Of a DNA stretch of 64,000 nt, positions 12,720 through 24,800 are shown piece after piece. The translations under genes and the position numbers were made by a program. The notes beneath the pieces were generated by a model that was given only the letters and a program-made list of their open reading frames with translations, searched no databases and was not told where the DNA came from. This stretch comes from Sarcocystis neurona (taxonomy: Eukaryota > Apicomplexa > Conoidasida > Eucoccidiorida > Sarcocystidae). Numbering within the stretch: position 1 is the stretch's first letter; each line of letters starts with the position of its first letter. Where the stretch lies: positions 1,365,449-1,429,448 of the forward strand of contig KL647303.1 of assembly GCA_000727475.1 (NCBI GenBank), in the 5' to 3' direction.

Positions 12720-13980
12720 TCCTTCTGAGTCCTTCAACTGCTACGTCAATCCGAGGCTGACAGCACTGAACCCTCATTGTAGTGCTGACTCAGCACGTGA
12801 GTAACTAAAAGGTTGCAGCGCGGATGGATGTATGCATTGAAGGCAACTTTACAAAGATTACCAGGGCCATGCATAAGAGTCAAAAATTGAAAAAAATCGT
12901 TTCCACTAATAAAAAACGACTTGCAGATACGCAGACGCACGTGTGCATGTCTGTAAGCCGCACGTACTGGAGATTGCTCATTATACACTTAGCTGTGCTC
13001 GCAGATAAATGGAGAGACGTCCACTAGCTGGACTATATGTGTAACGTCTCTTTTCTGAATCTATCCACACTTGTTTTTCACTATACCGAATGTGTCTCCT
13101 AGTATGCATGTTTACGCCGTTATATATATTAGAGATATACACAGTTTGCAGTAGGGCGAAGAGCAAGTACGGAGGTAGATCACAGATGTCAATACACAGA
13201 GTGACCCGTACGCATCCATATGTACATACGTAAGGATATGTTCATTATGCCTGCATTCACCTATGAACAGGCACATCAACAGCAACATATTCATTGACAC
13301 AGGGTCGTATGTAGCATTTCCGTACATGTATACACATCACCGCATGTCCACACTAATGTGTGCAGTCACGGACTCATCCACGTCCACACACATGCAGAGG
13401 ACATTGGGAGGGTGCCTCCGGATGCAGGATATTATACTGATGGAAAACTGCATGTTCCAGCGCCTCGGGGGGTGAAGGAGGATTCTCAATATCTTCGGCT
13501 GTATGCCTGTGGGGTTGAGTCAGGCGTGTGTCGCGCAGATACGCTGAACGAGGAGGCTAGATGCCTGCACATATATCGAAACACACGTACATTTATATGC
13601 ACATTTACAGGCGTGTGTCACACTTTATAGCAGTGCCATACGTCCATATGGACAGTCGATATGTATGTATGTAACGCCGGTGATAGGAGGTCTTCTGTGC
13701 ATGTAAACACGTGTATGTACGTACGTACCCCGACGTATGCATTTGCAAGTTGGCTCCAGCAACACGTCGGCGTACGTGTGCGTGCACGTATACGTGTAGG
13801 CCTCATATGTATGTATTTCGATGCTTATTAGACATTTAGAAAAAGATCAACGGGGCTACGCATCCACATACTCGCGTGTGTAGGTATACGTGTGTAGACA
13901 CAGACGAAGCAGCTCTCTTGACTCAACAAGGCCCATCAGTGAAACTATAGCAACAGGGACGTTCTAAAAAGCGTCAGCAG
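12720..13980. other. no confident gene; weak exon-like segment
   Basis: Mostly unique sequence with GTAT-type words. A plus-strand open segment at about 13428-13560, after a CGGATGCAG acceptor-like site, reads protein-like residues (YYTDGKLHVPAPRGV and onward) without low complexity. I could not find a convincing donor or partner exon and do not recognise it. Confidence 0.3.
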
Positions 13981-14009
13981 GTGCCACGGCCAGCAGCTCT
14001 TTGGTGTGA

Positions 14010-14578
14010 CAACAGCAGCGGCGAACCGAACAGCGGCTGCAGCCGTGTGAGCACCGACAGCAGTACCAGCGGCCGCCTGACGCCAAAATCGCCGACGCAC
14101 TTGCACTTGTTGCAGTCACCTACCATGCAGCGTTGTCTTTATACACACCTCTCTATCTGTTCAACTCCTCTACCTGCAGATGTATACGTCCCTTCCTGCG
14201 TGTGTCATTTGCGGGAAACATTCTCCCTGCACATGTTAATTTCTTTATGTGCCCCACTGTCTGTCGCTCTCCTGCTTTCTGGTGTTTGTCATCTGCTACG
14301 AGAATAGACATGTATATGCGTAGACAGAGATGCGTGTGTCCGCCTTCCTAAAGAAAAACGGAAAAGAAAAACCAGCTGTCCTTAGGTGGCACGAACTCCT
14401 GAGTTTGTGCACACAGGGCTGTGGCTACAAAGAATCAAGGACCCGCTGGCAACTGCAGTCGCAGCGCCAGTGTCGAGTGCCATTCGCAGCTGGTACGCCC
14501 GCAACAGGCAAAGGAGTCTACCAATGAACGTGGACATCCGCAAACATTACAGCTGCGTTAGTAACCTGCTTCATGACG
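14010..14578 (+). CDS. two possible exons of an unrecognised gene (strand uncertain)
   Basis: On the plus strand, 14010-14181 reads a hydrophobic segment (KIADALALVAVTYHAAL). It can splice at a GTATAC donor to 14417-14578 (WLQRIKDPLATAV and onward), which ends at a CATGACG|GTAAAC donor. Both junctions are phase 1, so the frame is kept. The minus strand of the same stretches also reads non-repetitive residues, for example RAYQLRMALDTGAATAV at 14530-14400, so strand assignment is open. Confidence 0.2.
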
Positions 14579-14929
14579 GTAAACGAGCACTGCACATACG
14601 CACACGTGTATCTCTGGTACACGTCCGTAAGCGTGTTTCGCATATACACGTTCGGAACGGCAGCAGCTTGATGTGAATACACACACAATTACGGCGGAGA
14701 CTCTACACTGAGGGAGTCAGCCACTGCCGCAGACGAGTAGAGAGCAGTTTATGACGGGCACACCTTACACAAGGGTAGTCAGTCACTGCCGCAGAAGAGG
14801 AGAAGGCACTTTTGGCTATCTGACTGCGATTCGACTGTGGTCCCCTCGTAACTTTGCGTTTCCGTTTCGTAGAGAATAGAAGAGAACATCGTCGCACCGT
14901 GTTCCAGGGTCGCTTTATAAGGTGGACAC

Positions 14930-15770
14930 TAGCTAATGTGGTCGGAGAGGAAAGCGTAGAAGCGGTAGCAGCAGCAGCAGTCGGAGGAGGGCGTGCAGTC
15001 GCAGGGTGGAGTCCTGTAAGATCAGTAGCGCGCCAGCAGCAGAGAGCGAGACTGCAGCAGTAGGCTACGCAGAAGCAGCAAGCGAGACAGGAACAGCAAG
15101 TTGCGTAGCACCAACAACGAATGCTGTAGCAGGACGGAGAGATCGGGCGAGCATTGTACCGGAGACAACTGTAACAGTAGGGGCCAGTTTTTGTCGGAGC
15201 GGTGAGAGACTGTAGCAGCAGCAAGAGACACGTCAGCAGTCACAGGAAAGTCACCGCTGCAGCGAACAAGAAGGCGTCCGGATACCGCGAATCTAAAGTG
15301 AAAAGCTGGCGTACGCAGTCTTGTAGCAGAACGAAGAGATCCTGTGTGTCCTCTTCTTCACGCAAGGCATGAGAAATGCAGAACAGACTGCCGCTCCGAC
15401 GAGCACCAGCACCAACAGCAAGACTCCCGCAACACCTCCGCTCGTCGTACGGGGCCAAGGGACCAGCAACTACGGCAGCTGCATCAACACCGACGGATGC
15501 GCAGAGGCAGTAGCAGCGCCACCCCTCCCGCCTTTTCATTCCGGTAGAAGTGGCGGGGGGAAGACAGTAGCAGCAGCAGGATACTGTGCAGCTGGTTAAC
15601 ATGGACAGCAGCAACAGTCACCTCACACCTGAATACGGTAGGTCTGCTAGCGTTAAGTAGCAGCAGTAGCAGCACCAGCAGGGAGAGTACCAAGAGGAGC
15701 AGCAGCGCCGTGAGATGCAGCAACGTGAGGCAGGAGGCTGCAAGCGCCTGCAGGTGCTGTTACGCGTCTC
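14930..15770. repeat. interrupted CAG triplet block
   Basis: CAG/GCA triplets on the plus strand, interrupted by non-repetitive islands. One island (15255-15341) looks like a minus-strand exon. If so, the block consists of intronic CTG tracts of a minus-strand gene. Confidence 0.7.
15255..15341 (-). CDS. candidate internal exon, product unrecognised
   Basis: On the minus strand an ACACAG acceptor is followed by exactly 29 codons and a GCG|GTGACT donor, phase 0 at both ends. The peptide (DLFVLLQDCVRQLFTLD, then SRYPDAF) has the look of a conserved amphipathic segment and contains no triplet run, although triplet tracts surround it. I cannot name the family. A second minus-strand candidate lies at 16976-17087. 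Confidence 0.35.
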
Positions 15771-15939
15771 GGTGTGTCAGGACAACTGCGGGAGGTTCTT
15801 CAGTTAATATTCGTTCAAAACAGTCAGAACATAAAAGGATAAGCGGGTTTGCGTTTACTTACGCACAGCTATATATTCGTGAAAACCCATACACGCCGAC
15901 GGCGTAGGTATCTGGGACGGCAGGTTAAAAGAAGTGGGG

Positions 15940-16850
15940 CAGCAGCAGAGGGACTGGGATAACAGTCACAAGCGATGGACCCGCTGCCGCAGCAGAGTAG
16001 CAACGATTTGTTTGACTCTACGATGTGGGACCGTGGCAACAGTAGAGCCGAGTCAGACCGGAGCAGCAGCCGATTCCGTACCAGCAGCCGCATGAGCGTA
16101 GCACCAGGTTTGAAAGGCAGAAGGAGCCCGTGTGAACAGCAGAAGAGGAGCAACACGGGCGCCAACAGCAGCACACGCGAAAGGCGAGTAGTATTTTCGC
16201 GCCGATCCTGTAGGAGCGAGACAGGTACCGACTTCCACTACGAACAGAAGCACACGCAGGCGCAGCAAATCGAAGAGCAGAGGCAGCAGGAGCGGCAGGA
16301 ATGGCAACAAGATCGGGAGCGAAGAGGAGAGGGCAAATGGAGCCAGTGAGTAACACACACTGAAGACGGTTCTTATTAGCAGGACGCCTAGCTTTATGCA
16401 GCACGCTGTCCCTGACTTCATCGAACTCAGCAAGAGGAGCAGCAGAATATGAAAAAATTCACATTGTTGCAGCGTTCTTGACTGTAGGTGGTGGAACAGC
16501 AGGAGCAACGGGATCAGGAACCCGAGCAGGACGAGCAGCAGGATCTGGACCCGCAGAAGAGGGCGGAAAGAGCCCGTGCAATCGCAACAGGAGCAGCAGC
16601 CAAAGAGCAACACAGCGTCAAGAGCAACCCAGAGGCAAGAGCAACACAAGAGCAACACAGCGGCACCAAGATCAGGAGCACCAGCAGCCGTACGCGTACC
16701 AGCAGAGCACGAGTAGTATACTGTAGTACCAGCAGCAAGGGGAGGAGCCGTATGCGCCGCCCCAGGCAGAGGGCCGGCAGCACCCACCTGCACCGGCGGC
16801 GGGAGCTGCGCTACGGGGAGAGAGCAGCTGCAGCACCCGCAGCAACGGAG
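15940..16850. repeat. interrupted CAG triplet block
   Basis: About 900 bases of imperfect CAG/AGC/GCA triplets on the plus strand. Long frames exist on both strands here (Gln/Ser/Arg-rich forward, Leu/Cys-rich backward) and are all explained by the repeat. Confidence 0.7.
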
Positions 16851-16975
16851 GCGGATTAAAGGCTTTTCCTTTTGATACGGGTTTCTTATGTTCAGCCGCA
16901 GCTCGGAACCACACCGGAAGTAACGACTTCGCATCCTTCTTCCGGTTTCACCCTGTTACGCCCTTTCTTTCCTAC

Positions 16976-17087
16976 TGTGCGCAGGTTCTTCTCCCTGAGA
17001 ACTGGCGGACACAGGTTCGCCCGGGGAACGCATGCTGCTTTCCTTAGTGACAGCGACTTCGCCTGCGTCCTTCACCGCAGAAGTGTC
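16976..17087 (-). CDS. candidate exon, hydrophilic, unrecognised
   Basis: On the minus strand, GCTGCTGCTCAG is followed by a hydrophilic frame (DTSAVKDAGEVAVTKES and onward) that can end at a CACA|GTAGGA donor. A CTG run immediately before the acceptor matches the pattern at verified acceptors in this window. It may belong with the candidate at 15255-15341 to one minus-strand gene. The frame also runs on to a stop near 16956, so the 3' border is uncertain. Confidence 0.28.
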
Positions 17088-17149
17088 CTGAGCAGCAGCG
17101 CCAACAAGGAGTAAGGCAACGGCAGCAAGAGAAAGGAAGAAAGCAGCAC

Positions 17150-17350
17150 AGCTGCGACTGAAGCAACTGTGCTCCTGGAGCAGGAGGCAGCTCGACATCG
17201 TCAGCAGCGCCGCAGCCTTGCAGCAGCAGCAACATCGAGAGGGGAACAGAACGCAGAGGCAGTCTACTTCAGGGGCACGCGGGCGACAAGAACACACCTA
17301 CAGCGCCAAGAGCAACAGCAGCAGCAGCAGCAGCACCAACGCAGAAACTG
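17150..17350. repeat. CAG triplet block
   Basis: CAG triplets on the plus strand, the most regular part near 17310-17335. Confidence 0.7.
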
Positions 17351-17359
17351 CAGCGCAGC

Positions 17360-18894
17360 AACAGGCAAGCAACCAGAGTTGACGATTATTTGCGTGTGCG
17401 CAGCTCTGGCCTCACTCAGGCATGAAGGGGAGAAAAAGGAACGCTTGCATCCCCTTGCATCCTCTCTTGTTGCCTCTGGGGCAACAGAAACTTTTAATTT
17501 CTCCGTGGTCTTCCATTTTCCTTTTGCCTCACCTCTCTCCTCTGGTAACCACACATTTAGGTACTCCCCACGCGTAGATTGTTTCTGCTCTGGGGGTTTC
17601 CTCGGTTGTGCCGCATAAAAAGTCCTTGTCCGTCCGGCCGCTTCTCTCGCCACCTTTGCATACACTTACCATACGTACAATATATGCCCTACATACGGGG
17701 TCGTACATACGCTCTTCTCCTCGCCCGATTCAAGGCACAGCCGTTCACTCTCTCTGCCCCCTCGGCGAGTTTCCCTGGTTTCGTATAGGTGCACACGGCC
17801 CTTAAACGTGCGCCTCGCTCTCTCTCTCTTTATAGCCCTGTGTGTATCCCTCCCTCTATATATGTACGAGTCTACCATGGCGGCTTCCTCGCCGTGATCC
17901 TCGTCTGCGCTCCGCCGGGCAGGCTCCTATCTATAGAGTAAAGCAGTTCCTGTGTCCCACCTGTCTTCTCAAATATTCCCCGCTGGTAAACAGACATCAC
18001 AGCCCCGGACATCTGCCTTTGCGGACGTACCGCCGTGAACTTTTGTATCTGTGAGAAGCATATGCTTCTGCCGGGAAGACAGGTACACTCGCATTTCTCT
18101 TTCTTTACACGTGACCAAAAAGCGGCGGCACTTCGGCAGCGGTGTAGGCAGTCACGTCGACGGGGAACGTCGCATGCAGAGAGGGGGAGGCGACGAGCCG
18201 CGCCCATATATTTTTAGGGAGACGAACGACCGTTCGTGAAGTTTCTCCGCGTGTTTGTGGGACCGGAGGGTCGTAAGGATGAGGACAGGGCTCTTCGTGA
18301 AGCGTTGTAAGTGAAGTCCTTTTTCCCTTCCGTTTTTCTCTCGTGCGGACACGTCTTTGGCCAGCAGATGAGACGTTGGTAGGCCACCTACCACAGAAAC
18401 GGCGTTTCTGCGTGTGGGCGGAAGAAGCGCGAGTGGGTGGTGTACGTCCACCGCGCAGGCTCGTGTGTCGACGTCTTCACGTGCGTCGGTGTACGTACAC
18501 CGCGCAGGAAGCACATTTCTGGCGTGTCCACGGCGTGCTGCTGCGTTCTTTTTGTAGAGGTGGGGTCCTCGACGTGTGTGCAGAAGCGGTGTTTTTTTTT
18601 CTTGCCTGAGCCCGTTTTCTTCGGTGTACACGCATGCACCGCGGAAACAGCAGTTGAGCATCCAGCCTTTGGTTGACGAGGAAGACGCACACCGCGCAGC
18701 TTCGTCGGCCGCGGCAGACCTCTCGGGGGAAATCGTCGTCGTCGCCGAGACGGGCTTCACCCGACCGCAGAGGGTGTAGACGCGTGCAGCACGGAAAAGC
18801 GGTTTTGTCGGCAGACCGAGAAGCGTGTGTGCTTTGCGGAGAGGTTGGCCACAAAACAGAGTGTACGTACACCGCGTAGCGAGAGTCCAAAACG
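17360..18894 (+). promoter_or_regulatory. candidate promoter and leader of the TPR-Aha1 gene
   Basis: No gene is assigned here. Stretches at 17480-17560 and 17620-17850 are C+T-rich on the plus strand, mirroring the pyrimidine-rich 5' flank of the proteasome gene in the sense of its own gene. From 18300 the sequence turns GC-rich and carries several GGTGT-N4-ACACC palindromes, the last ending 21 bases before the ATG. On the minus strand an open segment at about 17390-17660 reads protein-like residues and a GTACGTATG|GTAAGT donor-like site lies at about 17671, so part of this region could be transcribed leftward. Confidence 0.3.
18439..18873. repeat. hyphenated palindromes GGTGT-N4-ACACC upstream of the TPR-Aha1 ATG
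   Basis: Copies at 18439-18452 (GGTGTACGTCCACC), 18488-18501 (GGTGTACGTACACC) and 18860-18873 (AGTGTACGTACACC), plus a longer variant at 18623-18640. Three of the four are followed by CGCGCAG or a near match. The same motif recurs in intron 5 of the same gene. Confidence 0.75.
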
Positions 18895-21800
18895 ATGGCG
18901 GAGAACGACGTGGCGATGGTGAGCAGCAACGAGGACGCGCCTACCAGCGCCTCAGACGGCTTCTGCGAAGGCAGCGCGAAGAAGTCATCAGCAGCCGCAC
19001 CGCCCGCACAGAACGCAGCAGCCGCGGAAGAACGATCAACCCCGGCGGAAGGCGCGGGTGGCCACGTGGAAACTCCAGCCGCGGGAGCGCAGGGCGCAGC
19101 ACAGGGAACAGCAGCAGGAGAAGCAGCAGCAACAGGGCAGGCAACGAAGCCGAGAGAAGCCCAGGTGAATGCAGAAGATGACGCTGAAGAAGAAGACGCA
19201 GAGGATGCGATGAGCGCACACACGGCAGACAGCCACTTCGACGACGACGACGTGGCGATGGAAGGGGGAAAAGACGAGACGGAGGACCACGAAGATTTCT
19301 CCGATAAGTCGCCAGAGGAACGCGTGAAGCTCGCTCTCGACTGCAAAGACCAGGGCAACCAGGCGTTTCGCACAGGCGCGATCGCTGACGCCAAGAAGGC
19401 GTACACGGTAACTCTTTTCTCCGTCACACTCGCTCTTGCTGCTTACCCGATGTCGCTCTCTTCTTCACTGTCCACCCGCCCGGCGCGCCCGCGCACCCGA
19501 GCTGCCCCCGTCTGAGTTTGCGTCCCCCTTTATATGTGTGCGTGCGCGGCCCTGTCTTTTAAGTCTGCACACAGGGCTTTGTGAGAGGACTCTGTGGCAG
19601 TTTTAGTGGCGTGAGAGGGGGTGCACTTCCTTTCTTGTCCGTATGCAGCAGGAGTAGTACTACTATTAGTAGTGCGAATACCGCGGAGACTGCTACTGCC
19701 CGCAGAAGTGCGTGGTGTGCACGCGTGTGACTGATTTTCCTCACTATCACTATACGACTCGATGGATATGTATATGTGTGTATGTGTGTGGATGCCCAGG
19801 GTTGTCAGGTGGGCTTTTTGTCTGTGAGATGCCTGTTCTTCGCGTCCTTGCAGGCAGTGTTTGATAGGCTTCCCTATACATATATGTGTATATAGACACC
19901 GTATTGAAGGCGTCAAAAATTCGTGGAGGGGAAGAGATTAGGAGAAGGGGTAGTGCTGCGATATATGGCGCACGCAGTCGGACACGTTTCACTTCTTTCG
20001 TGGTGAACTGCGGATATCCAGGATAAATAACTGCTTCACTCGCAGCAGCGTAGACAGTATCTGCCCCCCTTTCCTATACATCCGTCTACGTTGCATCCGT
20101 ATACATATATATATGTGGATATATATGCGTGTGCATGTGTATGTACATATACGTGTGTATACAGGCTTGCAGCGTAGATAGGGTCTCCTTCCCTTCTAAT
20201 ACGTCCGTATATATTGGATCCATATATATACATATGTATATATATATGCGTGTATCTATATGTATACATATATATGTGGATGTATATGTGTATGTATGTA
20301 CGTGTTTGTGGTCCATCTCAGCGGTGGTTGGCGGTCTTCGTAGGCCTGCGGTGTCGACGATATTTGCTGCTCCGTGGATATATATTACGTGCGTGCACAC
20401 GCACGCATACAATACTCGTATGTATCGGCAATGGAAATATATTCAATAGGGTTGTTGGGTCCGGTTTCTTCCTCGATTCTTTCTATTCTTTGTGTAGAGA
20501 ACGGCACATACACACACACACACACGTAACCGCACACAGATACCCACACCCCGCGATACCCGCACACACACACACACACAGACAGACAGGTATCCGAATA
20601 CACTGTGCGTGCCTTCTTCGTCTCTTCAAGTTGCTCTCTTCATGATCCATCGTTTTGGTCGCAGAAGTCTAAATCTCAGCATTTCCTATCATTTTCTTTC
20701 TTTTCCTGTACTGGCGTTTACACAAAATCGTTACTACCGCAGGACCCTCGTGAGACGCAGACGACCGAATGGTGGCACGTCGTCGAAGGACGGTAGCTCT
20801 CCCTGCATTTCTCTGTTATACTCCTGTTTGGTATGTGTTGGCATTTACGCCGGCTGATCGCCGTATGTTTGTGCGCACGTGCATAGACATGTGTATATCT
20901 CTTTCATTTCATTTGTGTGTGTGCATGTATATTGATCCCTGCATGCGGTTGTTGTTGACTTCGACTTTACTGTGTTTCTTCAGGCATGGTAGTCATGCTT
21001 TACACGTCAGCGTGGCCTTCTTGTTGCCGAAAATCGCCTTCTTGTGGATCCTGCCTCTGTTCCGATAGCTTACCCCCGTGCGTGTTACGCGTGCCATCAG
21101 GTCGAAGCACAGTTGAGGCCGTTTTGCGAGTGTGGTCGATTCATCACAGGAGCGTATTTCCTTGTTAAGAAGGTGCCGTTACTCCTTTTGTTTCTCTCGT
21201 CAGTATTTGTTTCTCAAGAGTGTCACCATCTGCGTTCCCCACTGGTGCAGCAGCTGCCACGGCTCTGAAAAGGCGGGTGCCGTTGCGGCTGCCGTCCGGC
21301 CCTGGCCGCGTTGCCGCCGCCGCACGGGTCCTGCTGCTGCAGCCGCAGCTCGTCATACTGCTGTCAGGCGCGGCTGCTGGTGATGGCAGCGTCCTGGTGC
21401 TGCGGTTGCTAGTGGCTCACGCAAAAAAACTGCCGTGCTGGTGTAGGGTTGCTCCCACTGCTGTCACGCGGTTGTTGCTGCTTTGTCACTGCTGCTGCGG
21501 TGGGGTTGCTACTGCAGTCAGGATTGAAGTATGTGAAGGACGTGCAGCTGTCGGAAGCAAAGACGCTGCGCGTGGCCTTGAACAGCAACGTGGCGATGTG
21601 CTGCCTGAAACTGGAGGAGTGGCAGCAGGCCATCGCCGCCGCCGACGCTGTTCTACAGGAGGAGACGTCCAACGTCAAGGTAAAATTCTATCTTTTTTGT
21701 TCCGCGTCTGGCATGAAGTCCTGCCTTTTCAGCTGCCCGTGTGCTTCGTTTCCACCGCTGCCTGGACCGCTGCCGCTTTTCTTCCTGATCCTGCTGCGCC

Positions 21801-24800
21801 GACCGGTTGATTCACCTGCTGCTGCTGCTGTTTGTACGAGTCTTTCTATCACGTTCTGCTGCCTCTGCGTGACTGCAGCTGCTGCTGCTACGTTGCTGTC
21901 TACGCGGCGGCGAGGTCTTCGAAGACCCTGCCTTTTCCTTGCGTCGGTGTATATCCAGCAAAGATATCTGTCTTATTTGCATGCACGCATGCGTGTACAG
22001 CGGAGCGGAAATGTCATATACTAGGGACCATACAGGTAGACGTGTACGACATTGCACGTGGAATGCGCAGCAGTTTCGTCAGCGCAGGAGCCCCGGATGA
22101 ACAGCAAACACCTGCGTGTGTTTGCCACTCTGCGGCGCCAGTTAAACTGGTGTTCGTCTGTGTCGTTTCCCCTCCCCAGATATGGGGCTGTGTGTATGAG
22201 TTTATGCGTCGGAATACATACACGTGGATCGGTTTGTGTGTATGTCTGTGTATGTGTATTTTCCCGTCTGTCTGTCTGGTTTGTTCTGTTCACGGTCGCG
22301 TGTGTGTATATGAAGGTGTATATCTTAGATCAGAAACGTACATGTCTAGGTGTCTGTTTGTCTGCCACTTTATCTGTCGTCCTCCTTGTGTGCATACGTG
22401 TGTGCACGGGCGACTTCGAGTACGCGGACAATGAGTCTGTTCCTTGTTCAGTACATACGGATATATCTGTGTCAATGTGTGTTTACGTGTAGGTATTTCT
22501 CTGTCCCATTTTCTCTCTTCGCGTATGTATGTGTGCGGGTGGCATCAGGGATGTCAATATTGAGTGTCTGTCATTGTTCAATCTTCGGATCTACATGTAT
22601 ATGATGATGTAAGTACGTACATATATATTTAGATACTTTTTTCTCTATGTGTCTCTCTTTATGTATGTGTACGGGCGGCGTCAAGTATGTGGCTGGTGAG
22701 TCTGTGTCATCGTTCACTGTACATATTTATGTAAGTACATATGTATATGTATCCACCTTCGGATGTATGGCTACGCGTGTTTGTGTGGGCCGTCACGCAT
22801 GCGTAAGCGGTTCGGTATTCAAGTAGACGCGCGCGCACTTCTTTTTCTGCGAAGCTGGGGCGTGGTAGACGAGCTCATCATTGCGTATGTGTCTTTTTGT
22901 CACAAGAACGGACGTGTATTTCTCTCTCTGTGTGTTGTTGCATGCAGGCACTGTACAGACGAGGCCTGGCGAGAGCGTCTTTCGGCCTCTATTCGGACGC
23001 GAAGGCGGATCTGCTCCAGGTGCTTCGTATGGAGCCGCGGAACGTCGACGCGCGGAAGGAGTTGGAGAAGTTGAAAGAGAAAATTGCGAAGGATAACACC
23101 GAGCGGAGAAAGGTGAGAACGCGTTTCAAGAAGCCGTCGTCCTTTCTCAGTCGCTCCCCCCCTGTTAGTTGTCCAGGCTTGTGGAGTGCGTACGCGGACC
23201 GAGACACCGTCTGCTCCCTGCCTTCGTCCAGGCACCTGCCTGCTGTTTTACTCGCCGTTGAGAATATCAACACGTACATACGGAAAGACAGCGAGAGAGG
23301 GGGAGAAGAAAGTCACTGGGACGCGTGCGCATGTGGAACTCCGAGAAACGTCCACAGAAATGCTGCTGCCGAGGACGCCGTGGGAACAGTCGCGTGAAGA
23401 TGGGGAACAGGAGACCTTTTTTCATCTCTCTCAACACTGTGCATCCATATCTCCTGCGTATACTCACACACACGTATACAGGGATATGGAAAATGCACGC
23501 GAACACCGGCACGCATATTTTTTGTATGTGTATATACATGTGTATGTACGTACGTTCTGCCATGAAGCTGTATATACACGAACATGTGTCACTCTCTGCT
23601 GTTACGTAGTAGGAGCTGACACATGTATGTCTCTCTGTATGTGTGTGTGTGTGCGTATATATGCATATATATGGATGGATATGTATAAAACCTACTGGCA
23701 AGGAAAGAGGGAAGATGCTTTAAATTATAAAGGTCGGCAGCAACACGCCTGTGGAATTACATCTGGATGTGTTTGTTTGTGTATGTATGTGCAACTTTGT
23801 AGGTATGTATATGTATATGTATCTATGTTCATGTATGTATGTATGTATGTGTATCAGTGGACACGAATATATACGTACATGTATGTATGGAATATATGTG
23901 TGTGCAGGTATGTGTATATGAACACATATGTACGTATATGAGTGTACACACGTATGTATGTGCGTATATGTATGTATGTATACATGTGTATGCGTATATA
24001 TTCCGATTGCTCAGAGACGTGTTAGGCAGGCCTGACTCTACACAATTGAACCATATAATACTACGACTACTACTGCTATTTGTTCCTCCTATTATTACTA
24101 CGACTACGTGTACTATACGACCATTACTGCAGCCACTCCTTCTACGCGTATTTGTGGGATCAGATGGATGTGTCTGTCTGTCTATCTTTCTCTCCGTTGA
24201 GAAACGAATCTCCCGTTTTTCCTGATGTGTAGCTTTAGCTTTTCTCATCCCATACGTCGGACGCCTCGGTTGTCGTTGAGAAATCATGTGCGTGCATGTA
24301 CGTGGAGTCGTCGGCTTAGTATACACATGTGTAGCAGTTTGTAGCCACGTACACTTCTAGCATGTGTGTACCTGTGTGTATGCCGGTTAAGACATGCACC
24401 CACCACCCACACGTGTGTACAGTCGATTATATGAGTATGTATCCGAATATATGTGCGTGTGCGCTTCTTTCATCTGTATGCGTGTATGTGTGTGTGTGTG
24501 TATTTCTGCATGTATATCTTAGAAGATAGACATACATGTATGTACATGTGTGCGCATATGTGTATGTATGTATATGTGCATATGTATATGGACACGTGTA
24601 TGGTGAAGCTGCGCTTCTGTCATGGTCGTGAAGTGTTGATACGTAATGGTGGTCGTGTTTTTCCGTCGCACTTGCACGTTTTTTCTACTTCTGTACGCGT
24701 TCTTTTCTCCCGTAAAAGTGAAGTGTATTCATTTCAAAAGGCACCGAGACGTCTTTGACACTGCGAAGTTCTGTGAAAAGAGTTAGCAGGAAAACCTCTG

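Noticed and set aside
18477..19427. 316-codon minus-strand frame
   Set aside because: It is the mirror of the Ala/Glu-rich first exon of the TPR-Aha1 gene, whose own frame links in phase to eleven further exons.
20501..20584. ACAC-rich segment as possible telomere-like repeat
   Set aside because: It is plain CA dinucleotide repeat. No TTTAGGG-type heptamer array was found anywhere in the window.
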